In this document: in pieces, positions 42,121 through 51,714 of the stretch
Position numbering within the stretch: position 1 is the stretch's first letter
Layout of the letters: each line of letters starts with the position of its first letter
From: UBA3263 sp964554665
GTDB taxonomy: Bacteria > Bacteroidota > Bacteroidia > Bacteroidales > Muribaculaceae
Reading direction: 5' to 3'
Assembly: GCA_964554665.1 (NCBI GenBank)
Contig: CAZKPP010000001.1
Span: 1-64,000, forward strand
Length of the DNA: 64,000 nucleotides
Translations under genes and position numbers: made by a program
The notes under the pieces: generated by a model
What the model was told of the DNA's origin: nothing
What the model saw: the letters and a program-made list of their open reading frames with translations, nothing else
The model's database searches: none

Positions 42121-43257
42121 CCTGTAGATTGCCTCGCTCGCCTTGGCGTCGGTGGGGCAGAAATTGCCTATCAGCGTGCCTTTTACCTCGTGGAGGTTCT
42201 TGACCAGTGCAGGAATGTCGGGGTCGGTGATTCCGAGTTCGCCAAGGGTTATAGGCATGCCTAATGAGCGGTAGAATGTCCGCAGCGCGGTAATCGCTTC
42301 CGCCGACGATTCAACGCCGAATACCCTGCGGCCGAATTGCTTGATTTTGTCGCTGTTGAATTGAGCAACGTATTCGAGCCATGCCGGGAAGACGACTGCG
42401 AGGCCTGCGCCGTGGGCAACCCCATAGCGGGCCGACAGCTCATGCTCCATGCCGTGGCTGGTCCAGTCCTCTTCGCGGCCTACGCCCAGAATGCCGTTGT
42501 GGGCGATTGTTCCGGCCCACATAATGTTGGCCCGGGCCTGGTAGTCAGTCGGATCGGCCATAACCCGCGGCGCGAGTTCTATAATGGCCTTCAATGCGCC
42601 TTCACACAACCGGTCGGTCAGCTCACAGTCGGGAGTGTTAGAAAAATAGCGCTCCATAATGTGAGCCATCATGTCTACGATGCCGCAGGCAGTCTGGTAG
42701 CGCGGCAAGGTTTCGGTAAGCTCCGGATTCATAATTGAAAAGCGCGGGCGGAGGATATTAGTGCGCAAAGAAACTTTTTTGCCTTCCGATTCTTTGGTGA
42801 TTACCGAATTGCCCGAGCCTTCGCTGCCCGCGGCGGCAATTGTGAGCACCACACCAACCGGCAGAGCCTGTTCTATAGTTGCTTTGCCGGAGAAAAAGTC
42901 CCAGAAGTCGCCGGCATACGGAACTCCGGCGGCAATGGCTTTGGCGGTGTCGATAACCGAGCCGCCGCCAACGGCGAGGATACCGCCTATTTCTTCTTTG
43001 CGGCAGATTTCGATTCCTTCATAAACCTTATCGTCGGTGGGGTTGGGCCGGATGCCCGATAGCTCCGAAAAGCTGACGCCTGCGCAGCGCAGCGTGGCTC
43101 TTACGCGGTTTAACAGTCCGGATGCTTCGGCAGACTTGCCGCCGTAGCAGAGCAATATTTTTGCTCCGAGTTCATCGAGGGCCAGTTGGCCGAAGTTGCT
43201 GTCGGTGTCGCGGCCGAAAATATATTTCGTGGGCGAATAGAAATCAAAATTGTTCAT
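42109..43257 (-). CDS. Iron-containing alcohol dehydrogenase
   Basis: This 382-aa type III alcohol/butanol dehydrogenase has the NAD(P) region GGGSVIDTAKAIAAG and metal ligands in IVDMMAHIMERYF and GMEHELSARYGVAHGAGLA (Asp and three His). It resembles BdhA/YqhD-type NADPH aldehyde reductases; the true substrate is uncertain. It is the last gene of the nadB operon, overlapping the Ig-like lipoprotein gene by 14 bp. Confidence 0.95.
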   Translation of the reverse strand: MNNFDFYSPTKYIFGRDTDSNFGQLALDELGAKILLCYGGKSAEASGLLNRVRATLRCAGVSFSELSGIRPNPTDDKVYEGIEICRKEEIGGILAVGGGSVIDTAKAIAAGVPYAGDFWDFFSGKATIEQALPVGVVLTIAAAGSEGSGNSVITKESEGKKVSLRTNILRPRFSIMNPELTETLPRYQTACGIVDMMAHIMERYFSNTPDCELTDRLCEGALKAIIELAPRVMADPTDYQARANIMWAGTIAHNGILGVGREEDWTSHGMEHELSARYGVAHGAGLAVVFPAWLEYVAQFNSDKIKQFGRRVFGVESSAEAITALRTFYRSLGMPITLGELGITDPDIPALVKNLHEVKGTLIGNFCPTDAKASEAIYRLML

Positions 43258-45151
43258 AAGGATTATAGGGTAGGGTGTCGGGGTCTATTTCTTCGTCATC
43301 GTCGGTTGCTATGGAGCCGGCGGCTTTGCGAGGTTTATTTTTCTTAATTGCGTCGGGTTTCTGCCGGTCGGGGGTCAGGGCTGTCAGGTCCCAGTCTTCG
43401 GTTCGGTCCCAGTTTCTTTTCAGAGCCAGTTTCTTTGAAAAGTAATAAACATCTTCGGGCTGGCGGCGGAGCTTCAGGTCGCCGTTGGTCCACTGGCCGT
43501 TTTCATCGCTGTCGATAAACAAACGCGCATAATAAGTTTCGGGCATGAGGAAGTCGAAAGTAACTTCGCCGCCATTGACCGGAGCCGTGCGCACCGGCCT
43601 ATCCGAGTCGTTGAGCAATTCGACTATCGCCTGACACGAATCCGGTATGTTGCTGATAGAGAATTTTATTGTCGAATAGTCGTCGAGATCCCTTACCGAA
43701 AATTGCAGCTGAGTTTTGTTGGTCCAATGGCCGGTAACATCGGTTATGGCAAGCGAGTCGGCAACAAGTCGATATTCTCCGCCGGGAATCCATTTCACAT
43801 CGGCGAGGAAGTTAACGTGAGAGAACGTATCCGCCGGCTCGAAAACAGGTTGCTGTTCGGTCGCCACATAGACGGTGTCCTGCAGATATTCAAGCCTGAT
43901 AGCGCCTGCGGGGAGTGAGTCGATGGGCGTTTGAAACGTAATTTTCAGCGGGAGGTTAAGATCCTGGGTTCCTCCGGCTACCGAGAACGACAGGAACGTT
44001 ATCGGCTTGGTTTCGGGCACGGTATCGTTTTTCCGCTTTTTCTCTTCCTTAGGCTTTTTGGGGGTGCGGAAATTGAATTTCAGAGTGTCGGTTTGCCATA
44101 CGATATTGTCGAGAGTGTCAACGCGACGGTAGCGGGTTTCAATCAGCAGCGTATCGGCCGAAATTATTGCCGAATCGCGCAGCCAGAACTTTATGGAGTC
44201 GAGATTCTGCGAATGGGTCATCAGGCTGACCTGACGCATGGGTATGCGTCGGGTAGTGTCGCTATTGAGCTGAACAATAGTCATTTCAGGCAGCGAATCG
44301 GCCGGTGCAGCCATTTCGAGGCTAATGATGTGGCGCTCGTCGCGCTTATAGTTCTTGAGATATTGGGCGGCGTATTCTTCGTTAAACCAGGTCAGCAACA
44401 CGTTGTTGGGCAGGTAGTCAACCACTTTGGTTACTTCTACCGAATCCTCTGCAATGGTGTCGGTAACTTCGCGGTGTTCAACCGTTGGCGACAGTAAAAC
44501 AGAGCTGAAAGCAACGTCTTCCGTTCTGTCCCAGAAATAGTCGCTGTTTTTGTCGTTAAGGGCAAAGAGCTGATATTCACCCGGGGCGAGATTGCGCACG
44601 GTAAACTGCCCTAACTGGTTTGTGCGGGCAATGCGCTCAAATCTGCGGGTCAGAATATTGGTGTCGGCCGGAGTCGAGTAAACGCCAACGAGCATGCCCT
44701 GGGCCGGTTCGAGGTCGCGGGCGTGAAGAACCATGCCCGAAATCTGGAGAGTGTCGATTGAGTCGCCGGTTGCAAAGTCAATGGCCAAGCCGTCGAGAAA
44801 ATTACCTTCGTTCAGGTCCTTCACGGCGTCGGCAAGGTCAATGCTGTAGGTGGTGTTGGGCAGCAGGGAGTCGCGCAGCGTAATGTCGAGTCTGCGGCCG
44901 TTGGCAAACAGTTCGGGCATCTCTTTTTGAGTGGGCGAAATCGCAACTTTCGAGCCGGGGTTGTCGAGCTGAATGTTTTCGTTGAAGAAGATGCTGAACT
45001 TTGTGGATTTTACGTTAGTGGCACCCGGTGCGGGGTTCGACGCAACGTAGCGCGGCGGCGTAACGTCGCGCGGACCGCCGTTGGGGTGTCCGAGATTGGC
45101 GCAGGCAGCGAGCAACAGCAGGGCTGCGATTATGAACGGAAATTTATTCAC
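43244..45151 (-). CDS. Ig-like domain lipoprotein (SbsA-type)
   Basis: The 635-aa product has a lipoprotein signal peptide ending LLAAC and then a conserved segment GHPNGGPRDVTPPRYVASNPAPG. A bacterial Ig-like_5 (SbsA) domain follows (KFSIFFNENIQLDNP...LPNTTYSIDLADAV). A carboxypeptidase-regulatory-like segment comes next (GQFTVRNLAPGEYQLFALNDKNSDYFWD), with more beta-rich repeats to the end. It is probably an outer-membrane lipoprotein of the type common in Bacteroidetes; no enzyme activity is visible. Confidence 0.9.
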   Translation of the reverse strand: MNKFPFIIAALLLLAACANLGHPNGGPRDVTPPRYVASNPAPGATNVKSTKFSIFFNENIQLDNPGSKVAISPTQKEMPELFANGRRLDITLRDSLLPNTTYSIDLADAVKDLNEGNFLDGLAIDFATGDSIDTLQISGMVLHARDLEPAQGMLVGVYSTPADTNILTRRFERIARTNQLGQFTVRNLAPGEYQLFALNDKNSDYFWDRTEDVAFSSVLLSPTVEHREVTDTIAEDSVEVTKVVDYLPNNVLLTWFNEEYAAQYLKNYKRDERHIISLEMAAPADSLPEMTIVQLNSDTTRRIPMRQVSLMTHSQNLDSIKFWLRDSAIISADTLLIETRYRRVDTLDNIVWQTDTLKFNFRTPKKPKEEKKRKNDTVPETKPITFLSFSVAGGTQDLNLPLKITFQTPIDSLPAGAIRLEYLQDTVYVATEQQPVFEPADTFSHVNFLADVKWIPGGEYRLVADSLAITDVTGHWTNKTQLQFSVRDLDDYSTIKFSISNIPDSCQAIVELLNDSDRPVRTAPVNGGEVTFDFLMPETYYARLFIDSDENGQWTNGDLKLRRQPEDVYYFSKKLALKRNWDRTEDWDLTALTPDRQKPDAIKKNKPRKAAGSIATDDDEEIDPDTLPYNPYEQF

Positions 45152-46481
45152 TCTTTCGGGTATATTTCATGAAGTAATAAAAGAAGAGTCCGCCCGCCAG
45201 GAAAAGGCTGACCGAGAAACTATAGAACACGCCGACTATGCCGCCTCCGAGCGGGAAGGCGAGCAGATAGGTCGACGGAAGACCTAACAGCAGATAGCTG
45301 ACAAAGGCTATCCAGAGCATAGGGAGCACTTTTGAGGTTCCGCGCAGGGCGTTGGCGAAGTTGACCTGCGTGGCGTCGCCGAGCTGATAGCACAGCAGAG
45401 GCGGAATCAGTGTCATGGCCACGGTTATAACAGCCTCGTCGTGGGTGAACATGCCGATTAATCCGCGGCCTGCGAAGAGAAATATCGCCGATGCGCTCAA
45501 CGCCATAAGCAGCGTCAGGTGATAGCCAGCAAAGCCAATGCGGCGCATTTTGGCGCGGTCGCCGATGCCGGCGGCGTTGGCAACGAGCACCGACGTGGCG
45601 GCCCCGAGGCTATAATAGAAGCAGAAGCCGAGGGTGCCTATAATTACCATGACCTGAAAGGCTGCGAGCTCTATGGCGCCGATCCAGCCGACGAAAATCG
45701 CTGCGCCTGAAAACGCGGCGGTTTCCATGAAAAGCTGCATCGACACCGGAAGCGACGTACGGAAGAGCAAGCGGAACTTATCGCCGCGCACACGCGCAGG
45801 GCGGAAGCCGGCACGCACCGGGGCGAAGCGGCGTGCCGTAAGAAAAATAACAACGATTGTCAGCGCGCAGGCAATGCGCGACACCAAAGTGGCGATGCCG
45901 GCGCCGAACAGCCCAAGCTCGGGCATGCCGCAATTGCCGTAGATAAGCAGATAGTTGCCGCCTACATTGAGCAGGTTGGCGCCGAGAATTATCCACATCG
46001 GCATTTGGGTTATGTTTATGCCGTAGGAGCATTGAGCCCACACGTTATAGATTGTCATCGGCAATAAGCCGCATAGAAAGAGCAGATAGTAGGGACGAAT
46101 CAGCGGCAACAGTTCCTCGGGCTGACCGAGGCGGTCGAGGTTGAGGTAGAGAATGCCCATAACTGCGGTAACCGCCAGAGTGTAGAGTATGTTGATGGCC
46201 TGGGCATTGCGCATCAGTGCGCCGATGCTCCCCGGATTCTTCTGACCGAACAGAGCGCCGACCAGCGGGGTTATTCCGTAGGCAAAACCGAGGCACGCCA
46301 TAACGGCCATGTTGAAGGTGTTGTTGACAAACGAGGCAGCCGACAGCGCTTCGGTTGAATACCGGCCAACCATTATGTTATCTGCAAAACCGACTATAAT
46401 GAGTCCCGCCTGACCAACCACTATCGGCAGGCCAAGGCGGATAATCTGTTTATAGTTCGACAGATAGCGTTTGAAATTCAT
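45144..46481 (-). CDS. MATE family efflux transporter (NorM-like)
   Basis: The 445-aa, 12-TM protein starts with IRLGLPIVVGQAGLIIVGFADNIMVGRY and has the internal repeat LRTSLPVSMQLFMETAAFSG-like segment (LLFRTSLPVSMQLFMET). NorM-type exporters use Na+ or H+ gradients to expel cationic drugs. It is coupled to both neighbours by overlaps (8 and 4 bp). Confidence 0.93.
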   Translation of the reverse strand: MNFKRYLSNYKQIIRLGLPIVVGQAGLIIVGFADNIMVGRYSTEALSAASFVNNTFNMAVMACLGFAYGITPLVGALFGQKNPGSIGALMRNAQAINILYTLAVTAVMGILYLNLDRLGQPEELLPLIRPYYLLFLCGLLPMTIYNVWAQCSYGINITQMPMWIILGANLLNVGGNYLLIYGNCGMPELGLFGAGIATLVSRIACALTIVVIFLTARRFAPVRAGFRPARVRGDKFRLLFRTSLPVSMQLFMETAAFSGAAIFVGWIGAIELAAFQVMVIIGTLGFCFYYSLGAATSVLVANAAGIGDRAKMRRIGFAGYHLTLLMALSASAIFLFAGRGLIGMFTHDEAVITVAMTLIPPLLCYQLGDATQVNFANALRGTSKVLPMLWIAFVSYLLLGLPSTYLLAFPLGGGIVGVFYSFSVSLFLAGGLFFYYFMKYTRKSE

Positions 46482-47095
46482 ATAGTTCCTTCTTCAACCG
46501 CAATGCAGACGCGTTCGATTATGGCGTCCTGTCGGTTCTTGTCGGGCTGATATTTTCCTTTGAGACTTACACCAAACAGTTTGCCGAACCCCTGCCAGAA
46601 TGCCGCGCGGAACGAGCCGAGAAACGCCTTGAGAATGTCGTAGCCGGTCTGGTTGGTTTCGCGCATTATCAGCTTCACAAGCAGGTTGGCCTGGCTTTTG
46701 GTGAATTTTTTCATTGCGGGTTTATATTGTTGAAACACTGCCGACTCCATGTCTTTCAGGTGCTTTTCGCGAGTTTTGGTGTCGGGAAGCGTTTCTATAT
46801 ACTCGTATGTTTCGGTCAGGGTGCGGCAAATGACTTTTGCGTAGGGCAGCGCTTTTTTAACGTCGCGCACCGTGCGCCAATAAAATTCCTCTTCTTTCTT
46901 GTCCTTGAATTTCCATTCCGGAAAAACCGTTATGGTTCGCAGAACTACGTGATAAGACGTGTCGCCGCTTTCGCTGACATCCGTAAACTGGTCAACGACG
47001 TAGCTTGGCTTCATTGCCAACTCCTGCGAGCGCAGCTGCGGAGCGGCAAATGCGAGCGTCAGCAGAAAGAGTAGGAGGCGCAGGCGTCGGGTCAC
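46478..47095 (-). CDS. DUF4294 family exported protein
   Basis: The 205-aa product of a GTG start at 47095 overlaps the nadB stop as GTGA. The N-terminus is a signal peptide (RRLRLLLFLLTLAFAAPQLRS). The family segment follows: FPEWKFKDKKEEEFYWRTV, RDVKKALPYAKV and FLGSFRAAFWQGFGKLFG. DUF4294 is a Bacteroidetes family of unknown function. The frame runs on to 47275 inside nadB, but the signal peptide and overlap support 47095. Confidence 0.88.
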   Translation of the reverse strand: MTRRLRLLLFLLTLAFAAPQLRSQELAMKPSYVVDQFTDVSESGDTSYHVVLRTITVFPEWKFKDKKEEEFYWRTVRDVKKALPYAKVICRTLTETYEYIETLPDTKTREKHLKDMESAVFQQYKPAMKKFTKSQANLLVKLIMRETNQTGYDILKAFLGSFRAAFWQGFGKLFGVSLKGKYQPDKNRQDAIIERVCIAVEEGTI

Positions 47096-48660
47096 TTTTT
47101 CGGCGGATAGTCGAGGGTGTAATGAAGTCCGCGGCTTTCTTTGCGCTCCTTGGCCTGGCGCATAATCAGATACCCCACATTGATAATGTTGCGGAGTTCG
47201 CAGATTGCACGCGAGGCGTGTGAGCTCTTGAAAAGCTTTTCGGTTTCTTCGTATAGAATATCCAAACGGTTCCATGCACGGTCTAAGCGCAGGTTGCTGC
47301 GCACTATACCAACGTATGTTCCCATAATTTGGTTTACTTCCTTGATGCTCTGGGTTATCAGCACCATTTCTTCGGGGTGTTTGGTGCCTTCGTCGTTCCA
47401 GGCCGGAATATCCTTGCGGAGTTCATAGCCAGGGGCCATTTTGGCAGCGTGTTTGGCTGCGGCGTCGGCGTAAACTACGGCTTCGATGAGCGAGTTCGAG
47501 GCCAGACGGTTGCCGCCGTGGAGCCCGGTGCAGCTGCATTCGCCAACTGCATAGAGGCGCTTGATGCTCGATTCGGCGTTTGAGTCAACCTTAATGCCGC
47601 CGCAGAGATAGTGGGCAGCCGGCGCCACGGGAATATAGTCGCGGGTAATGTCGATGCCGATTTCCAGGCAGTGTTTGTAGATGTTCGGAAAATGGCGTTT
47701 GGTCTCTTCGGGGTCCTTGTGGGTAACGTCGAGGTAGACGTGGTCATGGCCCAGCAGTTTCATTTCCGAGTCGATGGCGCGGGCAACTATGTCGCGCGGA
47801 GCCAGCGACAGCCGCGGGTCATATTTGTGCATGAATTCCTCGCCGTTGCCGTTGCGGAGCACTGCGCCGTAGCCGCGCATGGCCTCGGTGATGAGAAAGC
47901 AGGGGCGGTCGCCGGGATGATACAGGGCAGTCGGGTGGAACTGAATGAATTCCATGTCTTTGACCGTGCCCTTGGCGCGATAAACCATAGCGATGCCGTC
48001 GCCGGTGGCCACGAGCGGGTTGGTGGTGTTCTGATAAACGGCTCCTACGCCTCCGGTTGCCATAAGGGTTACGCGCGCAAGAAACGTGTCGACCTTGCCG
48101 GTGGCTTCGTCGAGAACGTATGCACCGTAGCAGGTAATGTCGGGGGTGCGGCGTGTAACTATTTTGCCCAGATGGTGTTGGGTAATAATTTCGATTGCAA
48201 AGTGGTTTTCAAAAATGTCGATGTTCGGGTGTTTGCGAACCTGCTCGATAAGGCGTTGCTGGATTTCAAAACCGGTGTTGTCGGCGTGGTGAAGAATGCG
48301 GAATTCGCTGTGTCCGCCCTCGCGGTGAAGGTCGAATGTGCCATCCTCTTTCTTGTCGAAGTCCACGCCCCAGCCAACGAGCTCGCGAATCTGGGCGGGT
48401 GCTTCGGTAACCACTTTTTTTACTGCTTCGGGGTCTGACAGGAAGTCCCCGGCAATCATGGTGTCTTCAATATGTTTTTCGAAATCGTCAACTTCGAGAT
48501 TGGTAACCGAGGCAACGCCTCCCTGTGCCAGGGCGGTGTTTGCTTCGTCGAGGGTCGATTTGCAAACCAGGGCTACGCGGCCCTTGTCGGCCACCTTGAG
48601 CGCAAAACTCATGCCGGCAATGCCGGAACCGATGACCAGAAAATCATATTCGTAAGTCAT
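47092..48660 (-). CDS. nadB: L-aspartate oxidase
   Basis: The 522-aa flavoenzyme has VIGSGIAGMSFALKVAD (FAD), LAQGGVASV, the HREGGHSEFRILHHAD active-site region and YLCGGIKVDSNAESS with GECSCTGLHGGNRLASNSL. It oxidises aspartate to iminoaspartate, the first step of NAD synthesis; nadA and nadC are not in the window. It heads a five-gene run. Confidence 0.97.
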   Translation of the reverse strand: MTYEYDFLVIGSGIAGMSFALKVADKGRVALVCKSTLDEANTALAQGGVASVTNLEVDDFEKHIEDTMIAGDFLSDPEAVKKVVTEAPAQIRELVGWGVDFDKKEDGTFDLHREGGHSEFRILHHADNTGFEIQQRLIEQVRKHPNIDIFENHFAIEIITQHHLGKIVTRRTPDITCYGAYVLDEATGKVDTFLARVTLMATGGVGAVYQNTTNPLVATGDGIAMVYRAKGTVKDMEFIQFHPTALYHPGDRPCFLITEAMRGYGAVLRNGNGEEFMHKYDPRLSLAPRDIVARAIDSEMKLLGHDHVYLDVTHKDPEETKRHFPNIYKHCLEIGIDITRDYIPVAPAAHYLCGGIKVDSNAESSIKRLYAVGECSCTGLHGGNRLASNSLIEAVVYADAAAKHAAKMAPGYELRKDIPAWNDEGTKHPEEMVLITQSIKEVNQIMGTYVGIVRSNLRLDRAWNRLDILYEETEKLFKSSHASRAICELRNIINVGYLIMRQAKERKESRGLHYTLDYPPKK

Positions 48661-48681
48661 AGCGAATTATTTTAGTTGATG

Positions 48682-48689
48682 CAAATATA
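48682..48689 (-). promoter_or_regulatory. nadB operon promoter -7 box
   Basis: The minus strand reads TATATTTG, 21 nt before the nadB ATG, in the 45-bp gap after bioD. Confidence 0.5.
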
Positions 48690-48705
48690 CGCAAAACTTC
48701 AGTAT

Positions 48706-49350
48706 TTACCAAACATTCACGCTCGGGGTGAATAGCAGCGGGGTGTTTGGATGTCGGCGCTGCAGATAGCGTCGGATAAACCCTACGGTATCGGCTGCTA
48801 TGCGCCGGTCGGAGGAATCAAAATGGGTGTTGTAAATTACGGAATGAAGCGGAATTGCGCGGCGCTCAAGCGCTTCGAGGCTCAACAGTGTGTGGTTGAT
48901 GCTTCCGAGCGAACCATTGGTGACTAAGGCAACCGGCAGTCCGCGCGATGCAATGTAGTCGATGGTCCAGAAGTCGTCAGACAGCGGCACCATCAGTCCG
49001 CCGGCTCCTTCAACCAGCACTGTGTCGTAGCGGTCGCTGAGGGTCTGAATAGCTGAATCTATGGCGTTAAAGTCGATTTCGCGGCCGTCGATTTCGGCTG
49101 CCAATTGCGGAGAGCAGGGGTAGCTGAATATCTGGGGGGCGGTAAGGCCCGACGCGTCTTCGGGCAGTTCTATGCCCATCAGCCGGCGATGAACGTCAAT
49201 GTCTTCCGACCGGCCAACGTTGCCGGTTTGGATGAATTTCAGGGTGGCTACTTTTTGGCCTTGCTCCATGAGGGAACGGGCCAGGTGGCCGGTGGCATAG
49301 CTTTTTCCGGCGTCGGTGTGAATGCCTGAAACAAATATAACGTTGTTCAT
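48706..49350 (-). CDS. bioD: Dethiobiotin synthetase
   Basis: The 214-aa P-loop enzyme has FVSGIHTDAGKSYATG (Walker A), KFIQTGN and VLVEGAGGLMVPL. It closes the ureido ring of biotin from DAPA, CO2 and ATP. It is the last gene of the biotin run and overlaps the fusion gene by 4 bp. bioB is not in the window. Confidence 0.96.
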   Translation of the reverse strand: MNNVIFVSGIHTDAGKSYATGHLARSLMEQGQKVATLKFIQTGNVGRSEDIDVHRRLMGIELPEDASGLTAPQIFSYPCSPQLAAEIDGREIDFNAIDSAIQTLSDRYDTVLVEGAGGLMVPLSDDFWTIDYIASRGLPVALVTNGSLGSINHTLLSLEALERRAIPLHSVIYNTHFDSSDRRIAADTVGFIRRYLQRRHPNTPLLFTPSVNVW

Positions 49351-50642
49351 TTCTTTCTAACTATTAGGTATATAGGTTGATAGGTGAGCTCGCACTTGCC
49401 TTGGGCATTTCGCGGATAGTCGGCGAGTATCTGCTGAACTGTCTTGGAGGCGTGGCGGGCGTTAACTCCCGTAGCCTGAATATGGCGCAGCGCATCTATC
49501 GGTTCGGGAAATACTTTGGTTATCAGCCCGGAGTGCAGTTCAAGAATTTCGAGCTCCGGCGGAACAATGCGTCTCAGCGATTCTTCTGAAAGATAGGGCA
49601 AGCCGCACACGCCAGCGGCTGAAAGTTCTTGGAAAGTTTCGGGGCCGAAAGTCGAGAACACTCCCAAGCCGCCGCTCTCCAACACCCGCGCTACCTGAAT
49701 CAAGAATGCTGCCGGCGAGTTGAACCATTGCATTGTCGACGCCGAGACGATTGCTCCGAAGCTTTCGCGCAGTTTCGGCAGAGCAATTTCTGCGTCGGCC
49801 TCAATTATTGATTCGGAAACCGGGGCAATGTCCCACAAAACTTTTGTTGCAGATGCTAACTTTTTGGCATATAGCGACGTAAAATATCCGTTGCCGGCGC
49901 CGATTTCGAGCACCGACGGCGTTTTGAGCCCATGTTTTTGCCAGAGCTGAAACAGATGGTCGGCGATATGCTGCTGTGGCGTTGCCGCCCGGTCGTAAGT
50001 CGACCGGCCGCGATGAAAACGGCTGCTTACCAAGGTTTTATTGATAACGAAACGGTCGACTATCTTTTGGAAATCGGGGGTGTGAGCCGCCTCGATTTCG
50101 GTGATTTCAGCGCGTCCTTGCCATGCCCGCAGCTGATTTGCCGGCGGGAATATGCGGTCGCCGGTAGCAATGATTGCGCGGTCCCAGCGAAACGGAACGG
50201 CAGCGGTTGGAAATGCAAGTAATTCGCGCTTAAGTGATTCTATGCTCCTTGGCCCGCGCGGCAGGGTTGACGCACCCATGCGCCGGCGAAATTTTGTCAG
50301 CGAGCTTTCAGATAGCCCTTCAGCAGTGGCTCTCCATATTGCGGTCGGTATTCCCGTGAGGTCATCGGCCGGGGTAGGGGTGCCGCAAACTGCTATCGTC
50401 AGGGTCAGCGGCAGGTCGGCTGCTGTCAGTTCGGCGGCGTGTACGCCGAGCGACCAAGCCATCAGAACAACTTCATCATAGCCGCTGATCTGCAATGGTG
50501 AGAGCTCGGTGTAGTCCGACACTACGGCAATGTCGTAGCCATCGCACCGCAGCGAAGCAAACGCCGTTTCGTCGGTTGACCAGCCGGCATAAATCAGAAG
50601 CAGCCGCGGGTTATTTTCTTTATGAGTGAAGCAGAGGTTCAA
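49347..50642 (-). CDS. BioG-BioC fusion: pimeloyl-ACP esterase plus malonyl-ACP O-methyltransferase
   Basis: A 431-aa two-domain protein. Residues 1-205 are a BioG/DUF452 hydrolase: LLLIYAGWSTDETAF and the nucleophile in VVLMAWSLGVHAA (S64), with HTPDFQ supplying the His. Residues 205-431 are a BioC SAM methyltransferase: RAATPQQHIADHLFQLW, VLEIGAGNGYFTSLY, SASTMQWFNSP and LGVFSTFGPETFQEL. Together they open and close the methyl-ester shunt that makes the pimeloyl chain. It overlaps bioF by 23 bp. Confidence 0.93.
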   Translation of the reverse strand: MNLCFTHKENNPRLLLIYAGWSTDETAFASLRCDGYDIAVVSDYTELSPLQISGYDEVVLMAWSLGVHAAELTAADLPLTLTIAVCGTPTPADDLTGIPTAIWRATAEGLSESSLTKFRRRMGASTLPRGPRSIESLKRELLAFPTAAVPFRWDRAIIATGDRIFPPANQLRAWQGRAEITEIEAAHTPDFQKIVDRFVINKTLVSSRFHRGRSTYDRAATPQQHIADHLFQLWQKHGLKTPSVLEIGAGNGYFTSLYAKKLASATKVLWDIAPVSESIIEADAEIALPKLRESFGAIVSASTMQWFNSPAAFLIQVARVLESGGLGVFSTFGPETFQELSAAGVCGLPYLSEESLRRIVPPELEILELHSGLITKVFPEPIDALRHIQATGVNARHASKTVQQILADYPRNAQGKCELTYQPIYLIVRKK

Positions 50643-51714
50643 GGTTCTGAAGCTGACTTATTGTTAGGTTTGCCGACAGCGAAAAGCGCAGGCGTTCGGT
50701 GCCTGCAGGCACGGTTGGGGTGCGAATCGGCAGCACTTTGTAGCCGCCTTCGGCAAGTTTTTGCGATAGTGCAAGCGCCGATTCGCTTGAGCCGGTTATC
50801 AGCGGCTGAATATGGCCCGGTTGCTGACGGTTGAGAATGCGCGCCAGCTCTTTGGCCAGCGCCTGAAGTTGCCGGCGTTTATCGTCCATTTGCGGAATCC
50901 GCTCGACTATGAAGCGGCTCCAGGCGCAGTTGATGGGAGGAATTGCGGTGGAGAAAATCAGCGAGCGGGCAGTGTTGACCAGATAGTCGCGCAGTGTGTT
51001 GCTGCGCAGGGCCGCAAATGCTCCCACCGAGCCGGCGGCTTTGCCGAGGGTGCCGATAATAACGTCGACTTCGGGAATATCGGCGGCTAAGCCTAAACCC
51101 TCTTTGCCGCATACGCCAAAGGCATGTGCCTCGTCGACGTAGAGCAGAGAGTTCGGGGTTTTGGATGCGGCAATCTCCAAAAGCGGAGCCGTATCGCCAT
51201 CCATAGAGTAGACTGATTCACAGACTATGAGCACGCGCTCGTAATCTTTTGCCCTCTTTGAAAGGATGCGCCGCAGGTGGTCAACATCGTTATGGCGGAA
51301 GCGCTCAAAGTCGGCTCTCGACAGCAGCATGCCGTCGATTATCGAGGCATGAACGAGTTTGTCGGCAACAATGAGAGTCTTCTCTTTGGCCAGCGCTGCA
51401 ATGGCGCCTGAATTTGCGTGATAGCCGGAATTGAACAGAAGCACAGGGCGACGGTACATCTCTTCGAGCAGCCGTTCGAGCTTTTGAAATTCGCTTTGGT
51501 CGGCGGCGAGCAGGCGCGATGCCGAGGCCGAAAGTGCCGGCATGTCGTCGCCCACAAGGTTGAAAAATTCGGTTTTAAGAGCTTCGTCGGCCGCTATGCC
51601 CAGGTAATCGTTGCTGCTGAGGTCAATGAGCGATGAGTTCCGGGTGTCGTCGGGAATCGTCCGGAAGTTTCGGGAGGCGCGCAAGGCGTCGAGTTGCCTG
51701 CGATAACTGTTCAT
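50620..51714 (-). CDS. bioF: 8-amino-7-oxononanoate synthase
   Basis: This 364-aa PLP enzyme condenses pimeloyl-ACP with alanine. LSSNDYLGIA, NSGYHANSGAIAAL, YVDEAHAFGVCGKEGLG and the PLP Lys in VIIGTLGKAAGSVGAF are all present. It is slightly short but complete. It overlaps bioA by 4 bp. Confidence 0.96.
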   Translation of the reverse strand: MNSYRRQLDALRASRNFRTIPDDTRNSSLIDLSSNDYLGIAADEALKTEFFNLVGDDMPALSASASRLLAADQSEFQKLERLLEEMYRRPVLLFNSGYHANSGAIAALAKEKTLIVADKLVHASIIDGMLLSRADFERFRHNDVDHLRRILSKRAKDYERVLIVCESVYSMDGDTAPLLEIAASKTPNSLLYVDEAHAFGVCGKEGLGLAADIPEVDVIIGTLGKAAGSVGAFAALRSNTLRDYLVNTARSLIFSTAIPPINCAWSRFIVERIPQMDDKRRQLQALAKELARILNRQQPGHIQPLITGSSESALALSQKLAEGGYKVLPIRTPTVPAGTERLRFSLSANLTISQLQNLEPLLHS

